The position numbers and the translations under genes are program-made. Positions 46,228 through 56,770 of a stretch of 64,000 nucleotides of DNA are shown here, in pieces; the first letter of the stretch is position 1; the number at the start of each line of letters is the position of its first letter. The notes under the pieces were generated by a model, which was given only the letters and a program-made list of their open reading frames with translations, was not told where the DNA came from and did no database searches. The stretch is taken from contig NC_063049.1 of the NCBI RefSeq assembly GCF_018812025.1, forward strand, positions 38,359,447-38,423,446, given 5' to 3'. This DNA is from Megalobrama amblycephala. Its lineage: Eukaryota; Chordata; Actinopteri; Cypriniformes; Xenocyprididae.

Positions 46228-47262
46228 CAAACCCGATTCCAAAAAAGTTGGGACACTGTACAAATTGTGAATAAAAATGGAATGCAATAATTTACAAATC
46301 TCATAAACTTATATTTCATTCACAATAGAATATAGATAACATATCAAATGTTGAAAGTGAGAAACTCTATGGGTCAAAAAAGAAGCCATATCTAAACATG
46401 ATCCAGAAGTGCAGGTGTTTTCTCTTGGCCAAGGCTCATTTAAAATGGACTGTGGCAAAGTGGAAAACTGTTCTGTGGTCAGACCAATCAAAATTTGAAG
46501 TTCTTTTTGGAAAACTGGGACGCCATGTCATCCGGACTAAAGAGGACAAGGACAACCCAAGTTGTTATCAGCGCTCAGTTCAGAAGCCTGCATCTCTGAT
46601 GGTATAGTGTTGCATGAGTGCATGTGGCATGGGCAGCTTACACATCTGGAAAGGCACCATCAATGCTGAAAGGTATATCCAAGTTCTAGAACAACATATG
46701 CTCCCATCCAGACGTCGTCTCTTTCAGGGAAGACCTTGCATTTTCCAACATGACAATGCCAGACCACATACTGCATCAATTACAACATGGCTGCGTAGAA
46801 GAAGGATCCGGGTACTGAAATGGCCAGCCTGCAGTCCAGATCTTTCACCCATAGATAACATTTGGCGCATCATAAAGAGGAAGATGCGACAAAGAAGACA
46901 TAAGACCGTTGAGCAACTAGAAGCCTGTATTAGACAAGAATGGGACAACATTCCTATTCCTAAACATGAGCAACTTGTCTCCTCAGTCCCCAGACGTTTG
47001 CAGACTGTTATAAAAAAAAGAGGGGATGCCACACAGTGGTAAACATGGCCTTGTCCCAACTTTTTTGAGATGTGTTGATGCCATGAAATTTAAAATCAAC
47101 TTATTTTTCCCTTTAAAATGATACATTTTCTCAGTTTAAACATTTGATATGTCATCTATGTTGTATTCTGAATAAAATATTGAAATTTGAAACTTCCACA
47201 TCATTGCATTCTGTTTTTATTCACAATTTGTACAGTGTCCCAACTTTCTTGGAATCGGGTTT
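46228..47262 (+). mobile_element. Tc1/mariner-like transposon, internally deleted
   Basis: Terminal repeats: CAAACCCGATTCCAAAAAAG on the left and the inverted CTTTCTTGGAATCGGGTTTA on the right. They extend inward over TTGTGAATAAAAA and CATAGATGACATATCAAATG-type sequence. TA-rich flanks fit the family. The transposase between them lacks the DNA-binding half. Confidence 0.8.
46398..47042 (+). pseudogene. Tc1/mariner-like transposase, catalytic half
   Basis: The frame covers AKAHLKWTVAKWKTVLWSDQ (first catalytic Asp in WSDQSK), GRHVIRTKED and QKPASLMV. A stop TAG at 46,605-46,607 follows where Trp is expected. The same frame continues with GSLHIWKGTINAERYIQVLE, IFQHDNARPHTA (second Asp) and CSPDLSPIDNIWRIIKRKM, ending QTVIKKRGDATQW. 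The third catalytic position is Asp rather than the usual Glu (PIDNIW against PIENIW). Only about 170 bases separate the left terminal repeat from this frame, so the helix-turn-helix half has been deleted. Not functional. Confidence 0.85.
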
Positions 47263-47299
47263 ATATATATTGTGTGTAATTCATTAAAAATTATTTCAT

Positions 47300-47509
47300 C
47301 TGCTGAACATAAAATTATATATTTTAAAGAATGTTGGTAACCAAACAGTTGACTTTCATAGTGGGGTTTTTTTCCACACTATGGAAGTCAATGGGGTCCA
47401 TCAACTGTTTGGTTACTGACATTCTTTAAATATCTTCTCATACAGATTTAGAACAACTTGATGGTGAGTAAATGAAGACAGGATTTAAATTTTTGGGTGA
47501 ACTATCCCC
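47300..47509. mobile_element. Angel-like MITE
   Basis: The interior has a strong hairpin: GGTAACCAAACAGTTGACTT facing TCAACTGTTTGGTTACTGAC. The right end is GGTGAACTATCCCC before TTAA at 47,510-47,513. The left end is eroded. Confidence 0.65.
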
Positions 47510-47529
47510 TTAAGTAAAGTGTTACCATT

Positions 47530-48060
47530 AATTTTAGGTAAAATGTTTTTTAAAAAAACTATATTTACAGCAGCTATGGATTTCTTTGAATAATAATATC
47601 TTTGATTTTGTATTCCATTTTAATTCTGGATTGCAATTCTGCATCCTGTTTGCCACCTCAGTTGAAATGCATTTCACAGATGAAAGAAAATTATATGGTT
47701 AGAATGGAACAACATGAAGGTGAGTAAATGGTGACAGAATTTTCCCAGAACTGTCCCTTTTATTCTCAGGTATTTTACTCTTGATCCCAACTGCAAAGAA
47801 GCCTCTGTAATTGAATCCCTAAATGCCCAGGCATATCTCACTTAACAAGACTTGACTCATGCTGTAGAAATGGCACATCCTCCTCTACTTTTTATATCTA
47901 AAGTTTCAGAGACTGGGCAAACTAACTTTGCTAACTAACTGTCCACATTCAATCCAAGTTCTGAGACAGCCAACAGCAATAATCCATCAAATCAGTGTGG
48001 AAATTCTGGGACAGCTGCCTTCTGAGTGCTGTTTGCATTTTCTTACATCATTACCTGTCT
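47530..48060. other. No gene; fragment of an Angel-like MITE at 47,690-47,760
   Basis: AACATGAAGGTGAGTAAATG with TGACAGAATTTTC is a recognisable fragment of the Angel-like family. The rest shows nothing supported. Confidence 0.4.

Positions 48061-48061
<1 letters not shown>

Positions 48062-48125
<64 letters not shown>
48062..48125. repeat. CA microsatellite
   Basis: About 32 CA dinucleotides, a typical vertebrate microsatellite. Confidence 0.95.
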
Positions 48126-48131
<6 letters not shown>

Positions 48132-48383
48132 AAGCACAAATCATTACTGACTGTGTCCCTCTTTCATCTTTATTTCTGGAAAATATTGTCTCTGGCGTTT
48201 AAGCAATAGTTCACCTAAAAATTAAAATTCTGTCATCATGTACTCCCCCTCATGTCATTTTAAAGCTGTATGACTTTCTTTCTACTGTAAAACACTAAAA
48301 ATGTTATACATTGTAAATATAAACATATTATGGATCATATTTTGATAATTTAAAGTTGGCTTGAAACGGAACATGCGCAAAAT

Positions 48384-49372
48384 GTACTCCTTCGTTCCCT
48401 CGATTTGCTAAATCGTGAGCACGATTTACTACTTCGTTCCCTCGATTTGCTAAATCGTGAGGACGATTTACTACTTCGTTCCCTCGATTTTCTAAATCGT
48501 GAGCACGATTTACTACTTCGTTCCCTCGATTTTCTAAATCGTGAGCACGATTTACTACTTCGTTCCCTCGATTTGCTAAATCGTGAGGACGATTTACTAC
48601 TTCGTTCCCTCGATTTGCTAAATCGTGAGCACGATTTACTACTTCATTCCCTCGATTTGCTAAATCGTGAGGACGATTTACTACTTCGTTCCCTCGATTT
48701 GCTAAATCGTGAGGACGATTTACTACTTCGTTCCCTCGATTTGCTAAATCGTGAGGACGATTTACTACTTCGTTCCCTCGATTTGCTAAATCGTGAGGAC
48801 GATTTACTACTTCGTTCCCTCGATTTGCTAAATCGTGAGGACGATTTACTACTTCGTTCCCTCGATTTGCTAAATCGTGAGCACGATTTACTACTTCGTT
48901 CCCTCGATTTGCTAAATCGTGAGGACGATTTACTACTTCGTTCCCTCGATTTGCTAAATCGTGAGGACGATTTACTACTTCGTTCCCTCGATTTGCTAAA
49001 TCGTGAGGACGATTTACTACTTCGTTCCCTCGATTTGCTAAATCGTGAGGACGATTTACTACTTCGTTCCCTCGATTTGCTAAATCGTGAGGACGATTTA
49101 CTACTTCGTTCCCTCGATTTGCTAAATCATGAGGACGATTTACTACTTCGTTCCCTCGATTTGCTAAATCGTGAGCACGATTTACTACTTCGTTCCCTCG
49201 ATTTGCTAAATCGTGAGGACGATTTACTACTTCGTTCCCTCGATTTGCTAAATCGTGAGGACGATTTACTACTTTGTTCCCTCGATTTGCTAAATCGTGA
49301 GCACGATTTACTATTTCGTTCCATCGATTTTCTAAATCATGCACACAATTTACCATTTTGTTCCCTCGATTT
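48384..49372. repeat. 42-bp minisatellite, about 24 units
   Basis: The unit is CTACTTCGTTCCCTCGATTT then GCTAAATCGTGAGGACGATT then TA. Units are nearly identical. They vary mainly at GAGG/GAGC in the loop and GCTAA/TCTAA. Each unit contains AAATCGT-GAGG-ACGATTT, a small hairpin. The length is divisible by 3 and both strands lack stops, giving 14-residue periods (NRGNEVVNRPHDLA on minus, LNREDDLLLRSLDL on plus). Open frames on both strands from a satellite are not evidence of a gene. Confidence 0.95.
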
Positions 49373-49436
49373 ATAAATCATGCCCATGATTTATCAAATC
49401 GAGGGAACGAATTAGTAAATCGTGCGCACGATTTAG
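49357..49436. repeat. Palindromic cap of the 42-bp array
   Basis: TTGTTCCCTCGATTTATAAA faces TTTATCAAATCGAGGGAACG across ATCATGCCCATGAT, so the last unit is followed by an inverted copy. Just beyond is the perfect 20-base palindrome TAAATCGTGCGCACGATTTA. Confidence 0.85.
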
Positions 49437-49899
49437 CCTACTATTTTTTCCTGCATGTCTCCGTATTTGAGTGAAATGGCTTCTTGAACAAGAAAAAAAA
49501 AAGTATGAAAGGACCCCATTTTTTTTCTATCAGGAAATGATTCCATGGTTGTGGTTTGCTATTGGTCGATCTCGCGTCGTCAGAGAAGAGAAGAGATGTT
49601 GCTGCAAGAGGAAGGGGAAGTTATTTTGATTAAAGATTGAGGGCATATAAATAAATAAAAATAATGATGTGCATGGATAAATCATTTATAATAAATAGTG
49701 CAATATTCCATAAAAAAATCGTGATTTGTCAATTTTTTTTTTTTAATGGTGCTTTCTTGTAATTTTATAGACATCATTTACTTTCATTATACTGAAAAGT
49801 GTGTTCAGAATATTGAAAACTTTTTGTGTTTCACATAAGAAAGAAAGACATACAGGTTTGTAAGTTATGACATTTTCATTTTTGGGTGAATTATTCGTA

Positions 49900-50480
49900 A
49901 CTAATATTCGCCCTCAAGCAGAAGAGGTGTAAAATAAAGAAATAAGGTGAGTGGGTGGAAAGAAGGTATCTTCATCTATGACTAAGTTGGCATGCACTTA
50001 CACACTTCTTTAATTGCATGAAGATTAATGCCACACAGCATCATGTTGCCTTTCAGTCCTTCGCTTTAGCAGCGTTGCGTGTGGCTAATTAAAAACAACA
50101 CGGTAACATGGAACAGACTCAGCTGGGAAAGAAAAGGAATCGTATTGTCAGAGTATCTCAGGGAATAGTGAACAAATTAGCAGATGGCATGCAGAAATAG
50201 TTGTACTGATGCGCCTGGGAGGGCTGACAGAGAAGGTGGAGAGCCAGAAGACGAAACTGCCAGCATATGTCATATATAGAGCTCAGACACAGCAGGGCTG
50301 TCAAACAGCATGATTCGTGCGAGAAAGACCCGATTCCTCATGATGGTGAAGTGCTGTTAGCTTCATTTCTGAAAGACAAAAAGCTTTATAGCTCACCTGC
50401 CCCTATAATATACACTTGCTGTGTGTGATAGCTCAACAAAGTGATGTCACATCACTGAGACACATATGCTTTAATCCAGA
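49900..50480. other. No feature recognised
   Basis: Moderately complex sequence. No supported gene, exon or repeat end. Confidence 0.5.
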
Positions 50481-50486
50481 GACTTA

Positions 50487-51170
50487 GGCCCTGTTTACAT
50501 CTGGTATTAAGATGCGTTTATATCGATTGATCACAAGTAGATGATGCTAATTAGGTCTAAAAAGCTTTGAGCTTATCTACTTTCGACCGCTTCCAGAGGT
50601 AGTCGAAAGCGCATTTGACTGGATTGCTTTCATAGTGTAGACCCTCATGTGGTCAAATGCATTCAAACAGCTGCTAAAGACCGCCTACTCTCCACCTACT
50701 GACCTAATGTGTAAATATTATGGGAAGTGCGCTAGCCAGATGGAGTTTAATCTTTGTCCGCTGAAGACACAAGTTTAGTTTGAAGACAAAAAACCTACCA
50801 AGCACAATGTTCTCTCACAATGTTCTCTCACCATTCCTGATTTCTAACACACACTCACCATGTTCGGCTGGTCTTGCAGCTGTTAGTGCAGAAACAAAAG
50901 CTGCTGCTCTCCATATGTTTTTTTCATTGTCTCCATGCACGTTCATATGTAAATTGCTTGAGCTAATTTTGTCTATTAGATTGAAAGATCTGAAAAAACC
51001 CATACATTTACCTGCCCATAGACCCTCCCCTTGAAGAAATCAGGACAGAAGTGGTTGATAGTGGACAAAAGAGAGAGAAAAAAACAGGTGTAAACGGGAA
51101 TGTATCTCCCTCGTCTACTTGTGATATGACTGCCAAAAAAAAAATCTTAATACCAGGTGTAAACAGGGCC
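50487..51170. mobile_element. PIF/Harbinger-type MITE
   Basis: The left end GGCCCTGTTTACATCTGGTA and the right end (GGCCCTGTTTACACCTGGTA read inward) are inverted repeats. They are followed inside by TCACAAGTAGA / TCTACTTGTGA. TTA flanks both sides (50,484-50,486 and 51,171-51,173), the 3-bp duplication typical of Harbinger. The 684-bp interior has no transposase. The small open frames are not supported. Confidence 0.8.
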
Positions 51171-51323
51171 TTAGAGAGTGGGACTTCAGTAAACCATAGA
51201 TTAGAAGACAGGGTCCTGTTTTCAGAATAGTTTTTAGACACAGTATTCACTAAATTCTTCTTTTTCATTTTAGTGGTTCATTAATTTAGTGATATGTAGA
51301 ACAAATTGAGATTTGGCCATTAA

Positions 51324-52062
51324 AGTGTCCCTAATATGCTTTTTTAGATATTACCTTTCATGTAGTGTGTACGTGTAATACATGTATATCTATTTGTGAA
51401 TTTAAAATGTCTGCAAAAGATCAAAGTTCATAACAAATGAAGTTATTGTCTCCCAAAAGAAAAAAATGGTTCTAAACTGCCTGAAACAAGTCATCAGTAA
51501 TTCCAGTCTTACTTCCTGATCGAGCCTAGTTTGTAACAAATTTGCATAATGCTCACCAATGGTCTTCATTGGCTGTCCGTGAACAACGTCTACACTGACC
51601 CATCAAATACTGCAGTTAGAAATGTCCTGCCCAATTCGTGCTTGCAATGAATGTTCGGGATGATCAGGTACTTCTTCCAATATTTCATTATCACACTCTG
51701 GCCCGAATTGATCTGGCAAAACCGACACCATTGTTACTGTTCATATCATTGTGTATCAAGTGCTGAGGAAGCCTTTGGTGATGAAATTCAGATATGGTAA
51801 GGGGCATTTTGTTTCAGACACGTGCTGTAAGTGGTAGACCAATGACAACAGACTTGGCCATCTGACCAATCAGAGCACAGTAAGCTCTCAGAAAGAGTGA
51901 CCGAATCTTTGAATGGTCCATTTCAGACACTGTTAGAAAAGAGGTGATGCTGCAATGTATATTATGAGAAAATTAAAGTGTTTTTTGGCCTTGCACGTCA
52001 ACATATTGTAGGAGACATCCAAAACTAAATTAGGAACCTTTAAAAAAGGAAATAGAGGCACT
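51324..52062. mobile_element. TTAA-type MITE, older family
   Basis: The left end AGTGTCCCTAATATGC follows TTAA. The right end, read inward, is AGTGCCTCTATTTCC and is followed by TTGA, probably a mutated TTAA. The interior includes CATCAAATACTGCAG and AATTTGCATAATGCTCACC. Non-coding. Confidence 0.6.
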
Positions 52063-52069
52063 TTGAGTA

Positions 52070-52620
52070 AAAGATTGCTTTCAGTAATTGATTTACAGTC
52101 TAGTCTTGCGTAACCATTTACAACATATACTATCATATGATGATGTTTTTATAATGTTTAGTTAGTTCACATAAAATTATTTAGTTAAAACAAACAATAT
52201 TCACAAAATGTCTGTCATTATTTAGAGAAAAAAGACAAAAAAAATTGTTAATTGGTTACCTGTAAATTACCTTACAGTATACAGTGAAAAATTGTAAATG
52301 TTTTAACATCGCATTATATATAATTTTACTATTGAGTATTTTAAAATGAATATCTACTATAATTTTAACAGGAGTTTTTACAATGTAATTCTAATCATGT
52401 CTATTGGTAATTAGTTAAATAAACCCAAATTAGTAAGTTCACACAAAATACAGACAACGTCAACTTCATTACACAAGTTTAAGAGACAACATTTCCTTGA
52501 AGTTTATTTCAAGTTTTGTCAAAAACTACACCCATATATATAAAAAGTATATTTTTATTCATTTGGTATGTTATTAAAATTGTAAAATGTTAATTTGCAC
52601 TCGTTTTCTGATGGTAAAAT
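52070..52620. other. No feature recognised
   Basis: Very AT-rich. It ends in ATTAC at 52,621-52,625, the left target duplication of the LTR element that follows. Confidence 0.5.
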
Positions 52621-52625
52621 ATTAC

Positions 52626-52956
52626 TGTGGCGACCAGGGCGGGCGAGAGCCGTGAGGGAACGGCGCGAGGCCGGTGGCGCGAGTGTTAATGAGCTTCACC
52701 TGGGAGGCGCACCGGCCTTGAGTCCCTCACGGAGGAGCTCCGGGAGCATAAAAGGAGGAGCGACTACAGTGAAGGACGAGAGAGGACCAGGCCTGGACTT
52801 TATGTTATGTTTTATTATGTTTGTGTGGCCGGCAGACGTCCGCGAGGGTCTGCCGGCATTACTTTCGTTTTGTTCTTTGTTTATTTCTAATTAAAGTTTT
52901 GTTGAATGTTCGCCGGTTCCCGCCTCCTTCTTCCCGTATTGACGAACTTCGTTACA
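52626..52956 (+). repeat. 5' LTR
   Basis: Begins TGTGGCGACC and ends CTTCGTTACA. Contains GCATAAAAGGAGG as a TATA box near 52,747 and AATTAAAG near 52,889 as a polyadenylation signal, in the order expected for U3-R-U5. Confidence 0.9.
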
Positions 52957-53553
52957 TTGGTGCCGAAACCCGGGAGGAAGGAGGGACATGCTGTCGAAGA
53001 GCCCTCGCTGCTGAGGGGGATCGCGGTGCTGCGGAGTTCGGGCAGCGCGGGAGTGTGTGTAGACCGCGAGAGGCTGCCCGAGGCGGTGGTGCTGGAGCCT
53101 AGTGACAGGTGGGACGGAGAGCTCGAGGCTGTGCCCCTGGGACGAGGTGGGGTGGCTGCCGTCCAAGAGGGAGCGGAGGAGTCGCCGCCGTTTGCCGTGG
53201 GCCGGAGCCTGCTGCCGTCCGCCATAAAGGGGAGGAGCAGGGAACGGGGGACTCGCTGCCGGCTGCCCTCAGTCCGGAGGAGCCATCGCCGGCCGCCAGG
53301 AGGCGGTCGAGGATCGGGCCGTCCACCGAGCGTCCAGTGCCACCGCATGGCACCGCGAGGAAGAGCCTCCCGGCTGGCTGAGGACCGAACGGCAGTGTGT
53401 CGGGGAACCGGACCAAGAATTTTTTTTTTCTCTTTTTTCCTCTCTCCCCTCTCTCGTCCTGTCGCTCCCCTTGCTTCCGTCTCCTTTCTCTCGTCTCGTC
53501 TGTCCTTACCCCCAGGTGCTGCGGCCGCCGAGACAGGCCCCGGGGGGGAGTAG
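52906..53553 (+). other. Open frame in the LTR element, coding status doubtful
   Basis: A 215-codon open frame starts inside the 5' LTR. It reads LEPSDRWDGELEAVPLGRGG and later Arg/Pro/Ser-rich sequence, with an FFFFSFFLSPLS run near the end. An overlapping minus-strand frame is even longer. High GC content makes long frames likely by chance. No gag or other retroelement domain is recognisable. The first ATG after the primer site closes after eight codons. Confidence 0.25.
52957..52975 (+). promoter_or_regulatory. Putative primer binding site
   Basis: TTGGTGCCGAAACCCGGGA directly follows the 5' LTR. TGG at its start pairs with the CCA end of a tRNA. The tRNA is not determined here. Confidence 0.7.
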
Positions 53554-53601
53554 AGCGCAGTCTCGGGAGTACCCCCCGGCCTGCGAGGGGCGATGGGGGT
53601 A

Positions 53602-53932
53602 TGTGGCGACCAGGGCGGGCGAGAGCCGTGAGGGAACGGCGCGAGGCCGGTGGCGCGAGTGTTAATGAGCTTCACCTGGGAGGCGCACCGGCCTTGAGTC
53701 CCTCACGGAGGAGCTCCGGGAGCATAAAAGGAGGAGCGACTACAGTGAAGGACGAGAGAGGACCAGGCCTGGACTTTATGTTATGTTTTATTATGTTTGT
53801 GTGGCCGGCAGACGTCCGCGAGGGTCTGCCGGCATTACTTTCGTTTTGTTCTTTGTTTATTTCTAATTAAAGTTTTGTTGAATGTTCGCCGGTTCCCGCC
53901 TCCTTCTTCCCGTATTGACGAACTTCGTTACA
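53602..53932 (+). repeat. 3' LTR
   Basis: Same length as the 5' LTR with no difference found by eye. It is preceded by the purine-rich GGGGCGATGGGGGTA. Confidence 0.9.
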
Positions 53933-53939
53933 ATTACGT

Positions 53940-55105
53940 AAAGTAAGAGGGATTTGTGACAACAGTTGAAAATGAATGTTTTTCAGAGGTAGGAGTTATT
54001 TTGACAAGATTACAAAGGTTACTTTTTTGGTATAGTGTGCACTGATGAATCATACACAATAAATCTGGAAGCATGCATTAAAAAAGAAAGGTCGAGTAAT
54101 TTTGAGATTTTTACAGTGTTAAGTCTAATCTGGAGAAGCTTCCACCATTTGATAGAAGGTCAATGAGATGTGAAGTTCTGGGGTTTCTCAATCTGTTGTT
54201 GTCGCTTGTTGAAAGGTGTTCATTTTCTTTTTGAATCCCACGCTGCTGAAGAATATGTGATGACTGACACTCTCCATTCTCTCTGTGTCTGGTTAAAGGT
54301 ATGATCCGTCATCAGTAGGAGTCAGAGAAATTCAGCCTTTCATAGGCTCTGACACTTCAACATGAAGCATTAAAAAACTGGAATGTGTGATGGCTCTCAC
54401 CTGCAAACATGCCTCTCCCATCTTTGAAGGTAATTGAGTTTTGATCTGAATGTCTGTCTTTATTTGGCTCTGTTATACTGTCAGTATCTTTCAAAGAGCT
54501 GTCTGTTCTTCCTGGTGTAGGCTCTCATCAGCATGATGGGCACACAGCAGGAGGGGTTGAGCAAATGCACCATATAAGATGTCTAAGCCGACAACACAAA
54601 GATATGCTTGAGTGACAAATGAGAAGGACTGCATGTGTATTTCCCACTGTATTTTTTTTCTTTGTATTGACACACATCAGACACAGTTTTGATATCAGTA
54701 CTAAGTGGAGAATTGTTTCTTGATTGACACTTATTATTTTAAATTATTATTTCATGTTACTAAATTTCCTTAATCATTATCATAAGTGAATATCATGACA
54801 TATGTAATAAATAGCGTGGCCGCATTGCTATCTTGGGTGTGCATTATTTTCTAATAAATCAATGGACTTTTCTAATAAGTCAATATTCCACTAGCACTAT
54901 GGTTACCACACCTAAAGACATTGTTCAGATGTTGTATTTTAAGATATTTGTCAGGTTTTTGTCCTTAAAATGCTCTTGTATGTAGGACTAATTTCTTACG
55001 CATCTCATCCCATGCATCTGTTGCTAATTCCAAAACGTAATTTTAGAGCTAGTAACACAGGCTTTAGCCATTGATAGCAGACTAATGCAGTTATTGATGC
55101 AGTTA
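53940..55105. other. No feature recognised
   Basis: AT-rich to moderately complex DNA. No supported exon or repeat end. Confidence 0.5.
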
Positions 55106-55106
55106 T

Positions 55107-55107
<1 letters not shown>

Positions 55108-55146
<39 letters not shown>
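55108..55146. repeat. GA microsatellite
   Basis: Run of GA dinucleotides with one CA interruption. Confidence 0.9.
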
Positions 55147-55284
55147 TTAAGTGTGTGTGAGTCTTTGCATCTCTCAGCAGTGTCTGTCAGCAGCGTCTCT
55201 ACTAATAGTGAAACTGTAAGTTTATCTGATTCAAGAACAGTGCCGTTATTACCTTGCTAGTGAGAAATGTCATGTAGCTTTTAA

Positions 55285-56145
55285 AGGGGTCCTTGATTAT
55301 GATTTCACTTTGCATTGAACTTTGAGCGTTGTAACTTTGCAGATGTTGTTTATGCTCAAACAGCATAAACACTTATGAGAGTAAAAAAGTTTTTACTGTG
55401 TCACTATTGCTTTGTTAAAGATCGTTTGATATATATGGATTATGTGTACATGTCTAACCAAAATCACCAGTGACCAGTAATTTCTGATATGTCATGATTC
55501 ATTCAACTTCACATTGTTTCTCTTAGTAGGATGAAAATAATCTGTTATTTAAACTGTGATTAGTATAGAAAGAGATCAAAGAACGTTCCCTTTACAGTCA
55601 CTGGAACTGTCAATCAAACAGTGCGAGTGTTCTGGACTCTCGCCAAAATTCCCGTTAGAATCAATTAATCTCTTATTTACATTGTGTTTGCACTGTTAGT
55701 TATGATGAAAGCATTCGTTTGTGTGCAGATATCGAGATCACTGCATTCATGCACTCAACATGTCTGTGATCAGCTACATACTTATCACTGCAACCTTTCC
55801 TGCCACGATCTAAATGTAATGGTATAATCAACACTTTTCATGATTAGTAAAGCTTGAACTGTAATAGTAAACACATGCTAAAATGTTTTCAAGAGAATTC
55901 CACCTCTACTACTTAGCTATTTCCATATGCATAGATGTTAGCCAATCACAGTAGTGGCCGTTCACAGTGATGTCTCACAGCAGACACGCCCTTAAAACAG
56001 AATGTTCAAATCAGGGGGCTAAAATCAGCGTAGGAAAATTGCCTTTTATTTCTAAATTATGACAATTTTTGATGTAAAAAAAATCATACTAACATTATAA
56101 GTGCATACCAGGAAACATTATAAAATAATGCAGTTCATGACCCCT
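55285..56145. mobile_element. TTAA-flanked MITE, second family
   Basis: 861 bp between TTAA at 55,281-55,284 and 56,146-56,149. The ends are AGGGGTCCTTGATTATG at the left and AGGGGTCATGAACTGC read inward from the right. The interior has CACAGCAGACACGCCC and CCAATCACAGTAGTGGCCG. Non-coding. A truncated relative is at 37,045. Confidence 0.8.
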
Positions 56146-56149
56146 TTAA

Positions 56150-56760
56150 GTTGCTAAACTATTTTACTGATAATAAAATCATCAGAGCAGCGCTGACGAC
56201 ACGTTTCTGTGCGAGGGTTTGTCCTGACGTGGGTATATTAGTAATATATTTTATGGCTAGAAAAGGCTTTTAGCCAACCAGATTCGAGAACCAGAACTGT
56301 TATTTTACATTATATAGTTAAATGTAATATCTTTTTTTTGGACCTTTGTGCAATTCAGAAATGCATCTGTTTTGAGTTACATTAGATCCTCATTGAGTTC
56401 CACCCACCACACCAGGAGAAGCCAGGAATTGATTTATCTACTTATCAACACACTAATGCTATTAAATATTACCGAAGCATGACAGTATACCTAGTGGCAC
56501 TGTCTGCTGTCATCCTGTAGTGCTAACGGGGGACCAAAAAACAGACGTCTGCACTAAATTGCTCTGTTATATAACATCTGAAGCACAATCAAGTAAGCTG
56601 CCTCCAACAAACTTCGGTCAAGGACAGCCGTGTACTTCAAGGTCAAGTGTTCTGTCAGTCCTTGAAAGGATTTCAGTGTGAACATCAGACTGCTGCTCCC
56701 TCACACTTAAAGTCCTCCTGAAATCAAAATTTAAGTTTTTTAGCTTTTAGTATGAATATG
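56150..56760. other. No feature recognised
   Basis: Spacer between two TTAA elements. No supported feature. Confidence 0.5.
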
Positions 56761-56770
56761 TTAGCCTTAA

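Larger units (their letters stand above)
48203..49897. mobile_element. Angel-like MITE carrying a minisatellite
   Basis: The left arm (CAATAGTTCACCTAAAAATT, AAATTCTGTCATCATG, TGTATGACTTTCTTTC) and the right arm (GAAAGAAAGACATACAGG, TTATGACATTTTCATTTTTG, GGGTGAATTATTCG) are inverted repeats of the Angel type. A 42-bp tandem array and a palindromic cap lie between them, so about 1.7 kb now separates ends that are usually about 200 bases apart. Left TTAA is at 48,199-48,202. Confidence 0.7.
52626..53932 (+). mobile_element. Short LTR retrotransposon without pol
   Basis: Two 331-bp LTRs, identical by eye, enclose 645 bases. ATTAC is duplicated at both borders (52,621-52,625 and 53,933-53,937). 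A primer-binding-like site follows the 5' LTR and a purine-rich tract precedes the 3' LTR. The interior has no reverse transcriptase, protease or integrase motif, so the element needs enzymes from another element. It is GC-rich in an AT-rich neighbourhood. Identical LTRs mean a recent insertion. Confidence 0.9.

Noticed and set aside
48384..49372. A CRISPR-like array because of regular repeats.
   Set aside because: The units are contiguous without unique spacers and the context is a vertebrate genome. It is a minisatellite.
48328..49376. Two long repetitive proteins, one per strand (342 and 323 codons).
   Set aside because: Both come from a 42-bp satellite with no stops. Frames open on both strands at once are expected from such an array.
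52887..53675. A 262-codon minus-strand frame and other overlapping long frames in the GC-rich LTR element.
   Set aside because: High GC lowers stop frequency. No domain is recognisable, and the frames overlap on both strands and extend into the LTRs.
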